This document shows positions 24,724 to 32,163 of a stretch of 64,000 nucleotides of DNA, piece by piece (position 1 is the first letter of the stretch; each line of letters opens with the position of its first letter). The stretch spans positions 1-64,000 of the forward strand of contig SCUS01000064.1 of assembly GCA_004297725.1 (NCBI GenBank). Direction: 5' to 3'. The notes beneath the pieces are model-generated. The model was given only the letters and a program-made list of their open reading frames with translations, was not told the origin of the DNA and made no database searches. The DNA comes from Myxococcaceae bacterium. GTDB lineage: Bacteria; Myxococcota_A; Polyangia; Polyangiales; Ga0077539. The position numbers and the translations under genes were made by a program.

Positions 24724-26033
24724 AGACCCGCATCCACCGACGAACGCTCCTCAAGGGCCTGCTGGGCGGCGCCGCGATCTCCATCGGGCTGCCTCCGCTC
24801 GAGTGCTTCATCAACGCCAACGGCACCGCGTACGCGGGCGGCGGCAGCAGCTTCCCCAAGCGCTTCGGCGTCTTCTTCTGGGGCAACGGCGTGCTCCCCG
24901 CGCGCTGGAACCCGACCTCCGAGGGCGCGGACTACGCGCTCTCGCCGCAGCTCATGCCGCTGAGCGCGCTCAAGTCCGACCTGACGGTGATCTCCGCGTC
25001 GCGCGTGCTCACCACCAACTCCTCGCCGCACCTCTCCGGGCCGACGGGGCTCTTCACCGGCGACGCGATCGTCGGTGGGACCGTCACCCGCCCCAGCATC
25101 GACCAGGTGCTCGCGGCGGAGATCGGCGGAGAGACGCGCTTCCGGTCGCTGGAGATCGGGGTGCAGCGCTCGGAGAACAGCTACTCCTACAGCGGACCCA
25201 ACCAGGTGAACCCGCCGGAGACCTCTCCCCGCGCGTTCTTCAACCGCCTCTTCGGCGAGGGGTTTCGCATGCCCGGCGAGATGACCACGGTCGACCCGCG
25301 GGTGCGCCTCCGCCGCAGCGTCCTCGACGCGGTGGGGGCCCAGGCGAGCGACCTGCGCAACCGCCTCGGCGCCGCCGACCGCATCCGTCTCGAGCAGCAC
25401 CTCGAGGGCGTGCGCGGCCTCGAGCGCCAGATCGCGCGCCTCGAGGAGAACCCGCCCAACCTCGCGGCCTGCCGCCGCCCCGACGCGCCCCCGGAGGCCT
25501 ACGCCGACCTCGAGGGACGCCCGCAGATGTCGGCCATCTCGCGCGCGATGTCCGACCTCATGGCGATGGCCCTCGCCTGCGACCAGAGCCGCGTGTTCTT
25601 CAACATGTACTCGCAGTCGGTGAACAACACGCTCTTCCCGGGCGCTCCGGCGGGCCACCACCAGCTCACGCACGACGAGCCCGGAGAGCAGCCGATGGTC
25701 GACGCCATCGTGCGGCTCATCATGAGCGACCTCGCGTACTTCCTCACCGCGCTGCGCAACGTGCGCGAGGGCGACGGCAACCTGCTCCAGCACTCCATCG
25801 TGCTCTGCACCACCGACTGCTCCTACGGCAGGTCGCACTCCATCGACGACTATCCGCTCATCATCGCGGGCAGCGGCGGCGGGGCCCTCGCCACGGGCCG
25901 CCACATCGCCGCGCGCGGCGAAAACGCCTGCAAGGTGTCGCTCTCGATCCTCCGCGCGATGGGCGTGCGGGCGCCGGAGTTCGGCGTCGGCGCGGGCCGC
26001 ACCACCGACGGCCTCTCGGCGCTCTCCCCATGA
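24720..26033 (+). CDS. DUF1552 protein, Tat-exported
   Basis: A 437-aa protein starting at GTG 24720, which overlaps the DUF1592 stop by 4 nt. Its N-terminus has a twin-arginine signal (HRRTLLKGLLGGAAISIGLP), implying export in a folded state. The body carries DUF1552 features: KRFGVFFWGNGVLPARW, SGPTGLFTGDAI, VFFNMYSQSVNNTLFP and LCTTDCSYGRSHSIDDYPL, and it resembles the alkaline-phosphatase-like DUF1501 sulfatase fold. DUF1552 genes are almost always next to DUF1592 genes, and the two probably act together in the periplasm. The activity is unknown. Confidence 0.88.
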   Translation: MKTRIHRRTLLKGLLGGAAISIGLPPLECFINANGTAYAGGGSSFPKRFGVFFWGNGVLPARWNPTSEGADYALSPQLMPLSALKSDLTVISASRVLTTNSSPHLSGPTGLFTGDAIVGGTVTRPSIDQVLAAEIGGETRFRSLEIGVQRSENSYSYSGPNQVNPPETSPRAFFNRLFGEGFRMPGEMTTVDPRVRLRRSVLDAVGAQASDLRNRLGAADRIRLEQHLEGVRGLERQIARLEENPPNLAACRRPDAPPEAYADLEGRPQMSAISRAMSDLMAMALACDQSRVFFNMYSQSVNNTLFPGAPAGHHQLTHDEPGEQPMVDAIVRLIMSDLAYFLTALRNVREGDGNLLQHSIVLCTTDCSYGRSHSIDDYPLIIAGSGGGALATGRHIAARGENACKVSLSILRAMGVRAPEFGVGAGRTTDGLSALSP

Positions 26034-26044
26034 GGCACCTCCCC

Positions 26045-26920
26045 ATGAAGACCCTCCGCCACGCCCTGCTCGCCGCGCTGCTCGCCGCCTCGTCGGGCTG
26101 CTCCGACGACTCCGGCGTCGACCCCTTCGCGGGGCCGCTTCCCGCGCAGTGCCCCGCCACGTCGCTCGAACAGTCGATGATCCTCACCCGGCTGGTGCTG
26201 CTGCGACAGCCCATGCCCGGGGTGTCCGAGGGCTTCGACCTCGACGGCCGGGTGAGCGGCGCGGACGACAACCTCTCCTGCCGACGCCGCGACCTCACCT
26301 CGCCCGAGGGGACGCCCGGCATCGACAACCAGTTCTCGCTCCTCGTGCCCGCGCTCGACACCGCCACCTCGGGCGCCCTCGACGCGGCCATCCAGGCGGC
26401 GATCAACAACGGCCAGCTCATGGTGGCGGTGTCCATCGAGGGCCTCGACGACCGGCTCAACGACCCCTGCGTGAGCCTGGTGTTTCGCCGGGTGCAGGGC
26501 AGGCCCTTCGTGGGCAGCGACACCCGCATCGACCCGGGCCAGACCTTCGACACGCTCCGCGACGAGCCCGTCAGCCGCGTCACCGGCAGGATGCGCAACG
26601 GCGTCATCGAGGCCGGTCCCTTCCCCCTCGGGCTGCCCATCGCCGTGCTCGACGCGCGCTTCGTGATCCAGCTCCAGAACGCGCGGGTGCGCATCCGCTG
26701 GAGGGCCGACGGCACCTTCGAGGGGCTCATCGGCGGCGGCATCGAGGCGGCGCAGATGATCGCCACGACGCAGACCCTCACCATCGGCTCCGACCTGATG
26801 GGTCTCGTCCGACGGCTGATCCTCTCCATCACCGACCTCGACCCCGACGCCGACGGCAACTGCCGCTCGTTCTCTGCGGCGGTGTCCTTCGAGGGCCGCT
26901 CGGCCTTCGTCAACCCGTAG
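26045..26920 (+). CDS. Lipoprotein, third gene of the DUF1592/DUF1552 operon
   Basis: A 291-aa lipoprotein (signal KTLRHALLAALLAASSGC). ATG 26045 is chosen for the signal; ATG 26030 overlaps the DUF1552 stop (ATGA) and is equally possible. Residues after the signal include FDLDGRVSG, a Cys, then TPGIDNQFS, and further on GRMRNGVIEAGPFPLGLPI and TFEGLIGGGIEA. The same ordered motifs occur in the lipoprotein at 62485-63633, so the two are distant paralogs of an unnamed family. The role is unknown; the coupling suggests it works with the DUF1592/DUF1552 pair. It is convergent with the GMC gene, only 3 nt apart. Confidence 0.75.
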   Translation: MKTLRHALLAALLAASSGCSDDSGVDPFAGPLPAQCPATSLEQSMILTRLVLLRQPMPGVSEGFDLDGRVSGADDNLSCRRRDLTSPEGTPGIDNQFSLLVPALDTATSGALDAAIQAAINNGQLMVAVSIEGLDDRLNDPCVSLVFRRVQGRPFVGSDTRIDPGQTFDTLRDEPVSRVTGRMRNGVIEAGPFPLGLPIAVLDARFVIQLQNARVRIRWRADGTFEGLIGGGIEAAQMIATTQTLTIGSDLMGLVRRLILSITDLDPDADGNCRSFSAAVSFEGRSAFVNP

Positions 26921-26923
26921 CGC

Positions 26924-28432
26924 TCAGGCCGCGACCTGCCGGTGCAGCGAGCGGTTGGCGAGCCGCGACGCCGCCACCCACGTCAGCGCCATGATCGAGT
27001 GCTGCGGGTTCACGCCGAGGTTGGTGGGAAACACGCTCGCGTCCATCACGTGCAGCCCCCGGACGTCGTGCACCGCGAGGTTCTCGTCCACCGCGCTGGC
27101 CCGCGGATCGCTGCCCGCGCGCGCGGTGCCGAAGAGATGCGAGGTGATCATGTTCACGTGCTGCGGCCGGAGCGTGGCGCGGTCGATGGCGTCCACCTCC
27201 GCGACGCTCTTCAGCACCGAGGGCAGCTCCCCGATGCCCGGGAAGACCTCCCTCGCCCCCGCCGCGAACATCATCCGGCAGACCAGCCCGATGCCGTCCT
27301 TCACCCGCTCCATGTCCCGCGCGGTGGGCGTGAAGTGCACCGCGGCGTCGCTGCCGCCGCCGAAGAGCGCGGGGCGCACCCGGCCGTGGGCCTCCATGCG
27401 GCAGATGAAGCTCCACTGGGCGTAGTGGTCCATCTCCGCGAGGCGGCTCTGCCAGGCCGCGCCCGCGCCGGGCAGCCTCGGGGCCAGGAGCTCTGGTGGC
27501 AGCGCCAGGGTCTCCACCTTCAGCCGGCGGTCGCGCAGCGGCACCTCGTAGCCCTGCGTCGCGCCGTGGCTCATCTCGATCGGCTCGTCGAAGCGCCCCA
27601 CCACCGCGCAGCCCGGGTGGGCCTGGAAGCGCTCGCCCACCATGCCCCGCAGCCCGCTGCGCCGCAGGATGACCGGCGTCTGTATCGCGCTCGCGGCGAC
27701 GATCACGGCCTCCCTCGCCATCACCCGGAGCTGCGCCACCGGGCGTCGGGTGACGGGGTCGAGCAGCACCCCCTCGACGCCCACCGCGCGTCCCCACTCG
27801 ATGAGCACGCGGTCGACGCGCGCCAGCGTGAGGAGCCTCGCCCCGTCCCGCTGGGCCCTCGGGATGTACGAGACGTCCATGCTCTGGCGGGCCTCGCCGG
27901 GGCATCCCTGGAGGCAGCGCGCGCTGCCCTTGCAGCGGGCGGCGTTGCGGGTCATCGGCTGGCCGGGGAGCCCGAGCACCCGGCAGGCCTCGGCCATGCG
28001 CTCGGAGTTGCCGCCGAAGAGCGCCGTGCTGGTCTCGGTGACCTCGAGCTCGCGCTCGATCTGGTCGAAGGCGTCGTCGAGGGCGCGGCGCTCGACGAGA
28101 TGCGAGAGGCCGTGCTGCGCGATCCACTCGTCGCGGACGTCTTCGGGCAGGCGCCAGATGATGCCGGAGTTGATGGCGGTGGCCCCGCCCACGCAGCGCC
28201 CCTGGAGCATCGGCAGCGGCGTGGAGCCCCGGGTGGTGGAGGTCGCGAAATCGCGGAACGCCATCGCCATGGCGTCGAGCACCTCCGCGGGTCGCTCGGC
28301 GGTGCGTAGCTGCGGCCCCTCCTCGAGCATCAGCACGTCGCGGCCCGCCCCGGCGAGCACCCTCGCGGCGGTCGCTCCTCCGGCGCCGGTGCCGACGATG
28401 ACGAAGTCGGCCACGTCGTCGACGACGCGCAT
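26924..28432 (-). CDS. GMC-family FAD oxidoreductase (alcohol oxidase/dehydrogenase-like)
   Basis: A 502-aa flavoenzyme with FAD-binding VIVGTGAGGATAARVLAGAG (residues 11-30), the GMC signature GRCVGGATAINSGI, the substrate-side stretch VIVAASAIQTPVILRRSG, and a C-terminus with the usual His and Asn in NLGVNPQHSIMAL. A Cys cluster CKGSARCLQGCPGEARQS resembles that of long-chain fatty alcohol oxidases and cholesterol-oxidase-like proteins. It probably oxidises a hydrophobic alcohol. Its start shares one base with the stop of the small partner gene (TGATG), and both follow a GntR regulator. Confidence 0.88.
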   Translation of the reverse strand: MRVVDDVADFVIVGTGAGGATAARVLAGAGRDVLMLEEGPQLRTAERPAEVLDAMAMAFRDFATSTTRGSTPLPMLQGRCVGGATAINSGIIWRLPEDVRDEWIAQHGLSHLVERRALDDAFDQIERELEVTETSTALFGGNSERMAEACRVLGLPGQPMTRNAARCKGSARCLQGCPGEARQSMDVSYIPRAQRDGARLLTLARVDRVLIEWGRAVGVEGVLLDPVTRRPVAQLRVMAREAVIVAASAIQTPVILRRSGLRGMVGERFQAHPGCAVVGRFDEPIEMSHGATQGYEVPLRDRRLKVETLALPPELLAPRLPGAGAAWQSRLAEMDHYAQWSFICRMEAHGRVRPALFGGGSDAAVHFTPTARDMERVKDGIGLVCRMMFAAGAREVFPGIGELPSVLKSVAEVDAIDRATLRPQHVNMITSHLFGTARAGSDPRASAVDENLAVHDVRGLHVMDASVFPTNLGVNPQHSIMALTWVAASRLANRSLHRQVAA

Positions 28433-28887
28433 CACGCGGCCCCCGGCGACGGGACCATGAGCACCGGGAGCGCGACGCGGGCCCTGACGGTTAGCGCTGC
28501 CGCCCGGTGGTCGTAGTGGGTGCGCCCCCGCACCGAGGCGACGCGGAACATCGCCATCGACGCCGCGAGCTTGAGCAGCACCCCGAGGCCCCGCAGCATG
28601 TAGAGCCGGTGCGAGCAGATGCGGGCCAGCACCGCGGCGCGCTCGGTGGAGTCGAGCGCCGCGAAGGACCGCAGTCGCCCCAGCAGGAGCAGCGGCGAGA
28701 GCATCGCCACGAGCACCGCCGCGCGCATCCCGAGCCGCCCCATCGGGCTCGACGCGTCGTACATGGTGAGCGCTCCGCGGACGAAGTCGACCTCGCCGGG
28801 TCGGAGGCCGAGGCCCCCGGCGGCCGGGTCGATGAACGAAGGGAGGACGATGGAGAGCCAGTGGCGCTCGACTCCGGTCATGGTCAT
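28432..28887 (-). CDS. Small partner protein of the GMC oxidoreductase, 151 aa
   Basis: The product starts with LPSFIDPAAGG and contains two to three hydrophobic stretches (AAVLVAMLSPLLLLG and LGVLLKLAASMAMFRVA). It resembles the small subunits found next to GMC dehydrogenases, analogous to gluconate 2-dehydrogenase subunit 3, although sequence support is limited. It may carry the GMC enzyme to the membrane or help its export. AGGAG lies 8 nt before ATG 28887. The gene overlaps both neighbours: ATGA with the regulator and TGATG with the oxidoreductase. Confidence 0.7.
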   Translation of the reverse strand: MTMTGVERHWLSIVLPSFIDPAAGGLGLRPGEVDFVRGALTMYDASSPMGRLGMRAAVLVAMLSPLLLLGRLRSFAALDSTERAAVLARICSHRLYMLRGLGVLLKLAASMAMFRVASVRGRTHYDHRAAALTVRARVALPVLMVPSPGAA

Positions 28888-29687
28888 GGGTGCATCTCCT
28901 GCGAGGACGGCGGCGTGGGTGCTTCGGAGGCGTGACCGAGCGTCGCGCGCAGCCGCGCGAGCATGTGGCGATCGAGTCGTTCGATGAGCACCCGCGCGTA
29001 GCGGCGGGCGCTGCTGGCGTCGCGGAGCTCGATGAGCTCCAGCACGCGGTCGTAGAAGCGCATCGTCGCGTCGGCCTGCACCAGGAACGCGAGCTCGAGC
29101 CCCGGCTGGCGCTCGAGCATGCGCACGAGCGTGTTGGCCACCAGCACGAGGGCGAGGTTGTGCGTCGCTCCCGCAAAGCGCCGCGCCAGCGCGAGGTCGG
29201 AGGCGATGTAGCGCTCGGGCTCTCCCCGGAGCCCCCGCTGCACGTCGACATGGGAGCGCAGCGCCAGGAGCTCGTCCGCGGTGCATCGCTCGGCCGCGAG
29301 CCCGATGGCCTCCACCGCCAGCGTGCGCCGAAGCTCCATCAGGTCGGCGAGGAGCGCCACCGGGTCACCCGAGGTGAGGGTCCCGAACGCGGCCATGTGG
29401 GCCATCATCTCGATGCCGCCGGTCTCCCTCACGTCGAGCACCAGGGTCCCCGATCCATGGACCGCCCGGAGCAGCCCCTCGCCCTGGAGCCTCGTGATGG
29501 CCGCACGCAGCGTCGCCCGGCTCACCCCGAGCTGGATCGAGAGCTCACGCTCGCCGGGCAGCTTGCTCCCCACCGGATGCTCGCCCCGCAGGATGGCCGC
29601 ACGCAGCGCGTGGGCGGCGAGCGAGGCGGCGTCTGTGGTGCTGGGGTCGGGGTCCATGCGAGGGCTCGACTGGTCTGACCAGTTCAT
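28884..29687 (-). CDS. GntR-family (FadR subfamily) regulator of the GMC operon
   Basis: A 267-aa regulator with an N-terminal winged helix (LRAAILRGEHPVGSKLPGER, then ELSIQLGVSRATLRAAITRL) and an all-helical FCD effector domain (MELRRTLAVEAIGLAAERC through HMLARLRATLG). FadR-type GntR proteins bind short perfect palindromes and respond to small acids or acyl compounds. ATG 29687 is chosen because it follows a -10-like hexamer by 6 nt; ATG 29657 is a good alternative and would put the operator wholly upstream. It is the first gene of a three-gene operon, so autoregulation is likely. Confidence 0.88.
   Translation of the reverse strand: MNWSDQSSPRMDPDPSTTDAASLAAHALRAAILRGEHPVGSKLPGERELSIQLGVSRATLRAAITRLQGEGLLRAVHGSGTLVLDVRETGGIEMMAHMAAFGTLTSGDPVALLADLMELRRTLAVEAIGLAAERCTADELLALRSHVDVQRGLRGEPERYIASDLALARRFAGATHNLALVLVANTLVRMLERQPGLELAFLVQADATMRFYDRVLELIELRDASSARRYARVLIERLDRHMLARLRATLGHASEAPTPPSSQEMHP
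29669..29683. promoter_or_regulatory. FadR/GntR-type operator
   Basis: ACTGGTC-T-GACCAGT is a perfect 15-bp palindrome with a core TGGTNNNACCA, matching the TNGTNNNACNA consensus of FadR-subfamily regulators. It covers codons 2-6 of the GntR gene if ATG 29687 is used, or sits 11 nt before ATG 29657. A repressor bound there would block the operon promoter. Confidence 0.75.
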
Positions 29688-29737
29688 GCTCAGTGCGTAA
29701 CACACGTAGCACCCCATGCGCAAGCCACGGCCCACGA

Positions 29738-29759
29738 GGTGCCACGCCAGGGTGGCACC
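29738..29759. terminator. Hairpin downstream of bpt
   Basis: GGTGCCAC (29738-29745) and GTGGCACC (29752-29759) form a perfect 8-bp stem with a 6-nt loop. A second small stem, CCTACC/GGTAGG, lies near 29779-29795. Both fall between the end of bpt and the start of the GntR gene, on the same strand. No T-run follows, so it is a probable but unproven terminator. Confidence 0.5.
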
Positions 29760-29800
29760 CCGTAGATGGAGCACGACCTACCTGGGCGGTAGGGTGCAGG

Positions 29801-30562
29801 TCAGAGGAGGGAGGGGGGAGGAGCGAGCTGCGGGACGCCGGGGGCGCCTGGGGCTTCGAAGTGGTGCCAGACGCCGCCGATGCGGCGCTGGTGGGGGAAG
29901 TACTCGGCCTTGTAGTTCAGGTGGTCGCAGGCCCCGACATACAGGCCCAGGTAATACCACTCCATGCCGAGCTCCCGGCATAGCTCGATCTCCCGCAGCA
30001 CGGAGTAGACGCCGAGGGAGCGCCAGGACTCGTCGGGGTCGAAGTAGTGATAGACGCTCGAGACCGCGCGCTGACCGAAGTCGAGGATGCTCACGGCGAT
30101 CAGTCGCTTGTCGGCGAGGTAGCGAAGCTCCCAGCTATCGACGGAGGTCTCGACGAGGAAGAAGCGGTAGTCGGTCTCCGTGGCGAGCTGCTCCCGCTGG
30201 GAGAGGCCGCGCTCGCGGGAGTGGCGGTTGTAGAGCCGGAGGTGCTCCGAGCTCACCGAGGGGCGCACCCGCTCGACGGTGAGGTCGGCGTTGCGGCGGG
30301 CCGCGCGGCGCTGCGAGCGCGAGGGCTGGAAGGTCGGGACGTGCACCCGGATGGCCTCGCAGGCGTTGCAGGCGGGGCAGCTCGGTCGGTAGAGCAGCGG
30401 ACCGGAGCGCCGGTCGCCCTGGTCGAGCAGGAGGTCGAAGAGGTCGGGGGTGAGCCGCGCGGTGGGCATCCGCAGCGGGAGCTGCATCGTGGTGTCGGGC
30501 AGGTACGGGCAGGGCTCTGGGTCGTTGGAGACCACGAAGAACCGCACCGGTTGCTTCTTCAC
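29801..30562 (-). CDS. bpt: Aspartate/glutamate leucyltransferase (Bpt)
   Basis: A 253-aa ATE/Bpt-family aminoacyl-tRNA-protein transferase. The Cys-rich N-terminus has DPEPCPYLPDTT and CPACNAC, followed by IRVHVPTFQPSRSQRRAARR and, in the GNAT-like half, SSVYHYFDPDE and YYLGLYVGACDHLNYKAEY. Bpt transfers leucine from Leu-tRNA to proteins with N-terminal Asp or Glu, marking them for ClpS/ClpAP degradation. GTG 30562 is preferred over GTG 30568 because AAAGG is then 7 nt upstream. The C-terminus is Pro/Ala-rich. Confidence 0.93.
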   Translation of the reverse strand: MKKQPVRFFVVSNDPEPCPYLPDTTMQLPLRMPTARLTPDLFDLLLDQGDRRSGPLLYRPSCPACNACEAIRVHVPTFQPSRSQRRAARRNADLTVERVRPSVSSEHLRLYNRHSRERGLSQREQLATETDYRFFLVETSVDSWELRYLADKRLIAVSILDFGQRAVSSVYHYFDPDESWRSLGVYSVLREIELCRELGMEWYYLGLYVGACDHLNYKAEYFPHQRRIGGVWHHFEAPGAPGVPQLAPPPSLL

Positions 30563-30607
30563 CCACACACCTTTGAGCCTACGCCTCGCGGCCCGCGGAG
30601 AGAACCG

Positions 30608-30976
30608 TCAGGAGTAGTCCTTCTCGGCCCGCTCCTGGTCTTCCTTGCAGCGGATGCAGAGGTTGGTCTCCGGCCGGGCCTCGAGGCGCTTGATGGCGAT
30701 CTCCTCGCCGCACTCCTCGCAGAGGCCGAAGTCGTTGCCCTCGATCTTCACGAGCGCGCGGTCGATCTTCTCGAGGAAGACCTTCTCCCGCCCGCGGAGG
30801 CGGAACGTGAAGGACTGGAGGTACTCGCTCGACGCCAGATCCATCTCGTCTGGCAGGTCGTTGGTGTCGAGGGCCATGTCCTCGGTGAGCGTGCTCTGGG
30901 CGTTCTGCAGGATCTGCGAACGCTTCTCCAGGAGGAGCGTCTTGAAGCGCTGCAACTCGGACTTAGGAAACGCCAT
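30608..30976 (-). CDS. dksA: DksA/TraR-family zinc-finger transcription factor
   Basis: A 122-aa protein with a coiled-coil first half (ELQRFKTLLLEKRSQILQNA), the acidic tip region (DMALDTNDLPDEMDLASSEY) and a C4 zinc finger CEECGEEI...CIRC in the second half. DksA enters the RNA polymerase secondary channel and works with ppGpp on stringent-response promoters. ATG 30976 has a GGGG-containing site about 9 nt upstream. It lies upstream of bpt on the same strand, 45 nt away, and is divergent from the epimerase operon. Myxobacteria have several paralogs, so this may not be the main DksA. Confidence 0.9.
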   Translation of the reverse strand: MAFPKSELQRFKTLLLEKRSQILQNAQSTLTEDMALDTNDLPDEMDLASSEYLQSFTFRLRGREKVFLEKIDRALVKIEGNDFGLCEECGEEIAIKRLEARPETNLCIRCKEDQERAEKDYS

Positions 30977-31166
30977 GTTACGAAACCCCTTTCCTACCCC
31001 AACCACCGCCGATCAGGGCCGGTGAGGATATGGGGGTCCACAAAAGAGTCAAGCGAAACGATCGGCCGACGCGGGCCGTGGCAGCACTTCGCAGCGACGC
31101 GACGGCGCCCTCGCGGGCGACGGCGCCCCACCGAGGAATGGCTACTCCGCGAGGCTCTCGCGAAGG

Positions 31167-31172
31167 TACATT
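31167..31172 (+). promoter_or_regulatory. -10 hexamer for a probable leaderless transcript
   Basis: TACATT ends 7 nt before ATG 31180, with no Shine-Dalgarno sequence between. It would start a transcript at the mini-ORF that precedes the epimerase gene. Confidence 0.5.
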
Positions 31173-31179
31173 CGGCGGC

Positions 31180-31212
31180 ATGTCGACTTCGATCCGGCGG
31201 GTTTCGCCGTGA
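31180..31212 (+). CDS. Leader peptide, 10 aa, coupled to the epimerase gene
   Basis: ATG 31180 opens a 10-codon frame (MSTSIRRVSP) whose TGA overlaps the GTG start of the epimerase as GTGA. It sits 7 nt after a -10 hexamer and lacks a Shine-Dalgarno sequence. A leaderless mini-ORF would load ribosomes and pass them on by termination-reinitiation. It may have no function as a peptide. Confidence 0.45.
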   Translation: MSTSIRRVSP

Positions 31213-32162
31213 AGATCCTGCTCACCGGCGCGGCCGGTTTCATCGGCAGCCACACCGCCGAGGCGCTCCTGGCGCGCGGCGACGAGGTGGTGGGCTTCGA
31301 CAACTTCAACGCCTTCTACGACCCGGCCATCAAGCGCCGAAACGCCGCGACCCTCGGCGCGCTCCGCGGCTTCACGATGGTCGAGGGCGACCTCTGCGAC
31401 GAGCCCGCGCTCGCGGCGCTCTTCGCGGGCAACCGCTTCGACGCGGTGATCCACCTCGCGGCCTGGGCGGGCGTCCGTCCCTCCATCGACTCCCCTGGCA
31501 TCTACATCGACGCCAACGTGCGCGGGCTCACCAACGTGCTCGAGCGGATGCGCCACGCGGAGATACCCAAGCTGGTGTTCGCATCGTCCTCGTCGGTCTA
31601 CGGCGGCAGGACCACCGTGCCCTTCCGCGAGACCGACCCGGTCGACCGGCCCATCTCGCCCTACGCCGCGACGAAGAAGGCCGGGGAGGTGCTCTGCGCC
31701 ACCTGGAACCACCTCTACGGCACCCACGTCGCGGCACTCCGTTACTTCACCGTGTATGGCCCGCGGCAGCGGCCGGAGATGGCCTTCCACAAGTTCGCCA
31801 CGATGATCGCCCGCGGCCGCTCGATCCCGATCTACGGCGACGGCAGCAGCGCGCGCGACTACACGTACATCGCCGACATCGTGCAAGGCACCGTCGCGGC
31901 GCTCGACCACTGCGAGGGCTACGAGATCTACAACCTCGGCGAGTCGCACACGACGCGCCTCGACGCGGTGGTCGAGAAGCTCGGCCGCGCCCTCGGCATC
32001 GAGCCCAGGACGCACCACGAGCCCGACCAGCCGGGCGACGTCCCGATCACCTTCGCGGACATCACCCACGCCCGGGAGAAGCTCGGCTACGCGCCCACCA
32101 CCCTCATCGACGAGGGCCTCGCGCGCTTCGCGGAGTGGTTCCATCGGGAAGGCGTCCGTTGA
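31209..32162 (+). CDS. NAD-dependent sugar epimerase, UDP-glucuronate 4-epimerase type
   Basis: A 317-aa extended SDR enzyme: NAD-binding TGAAGFIGSH at residues 6-15, HLAAWAGVRPSI, the catalytic Ser in VFASSSSVYG and YAATK (YxxxK), then RYFTVYGPRQRPEMA and IYGDGSSARDYTYIADI. The pattern, with RPSI and GPRQRPEMA, fits UDP-GlcA/UDP-Gal 4-epimerases involved in polysaccharide precursors. GTG 31209 overlaps a leader ORF. The next gene begins 1 nt after its stop, although the two products have no obvious common pathway. Confidence 0.92.
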   Translation: MKILLTGAAGFIGSHTAEALLARGDEVVGFDNFNAFYDPAIKRRNAATLGALRGFTMVEGDLCDEPALAALFAGNRFDAVIHLAAWAGVRPSIDSPGIYIDANVRGLTNVLERMRHAEIPKLVFASSSSVYGGRTTVPFRETDPVDRPISPYAATKKAGEVLCATWNHLYGTHVAALRYFTVYGPRQRPEMAFHKFATMIARGRSIPIYGDGSSARDYTYIADIVQGTVAALDHCEGYEIYNLGESHTTRLDAVVEKLGRALGIEPRTHHEPDQPGDVPITFADITHAREKLGYAPTTLIDEGLARFAEWFHREGVR

Positions 32163-32163
32163 G

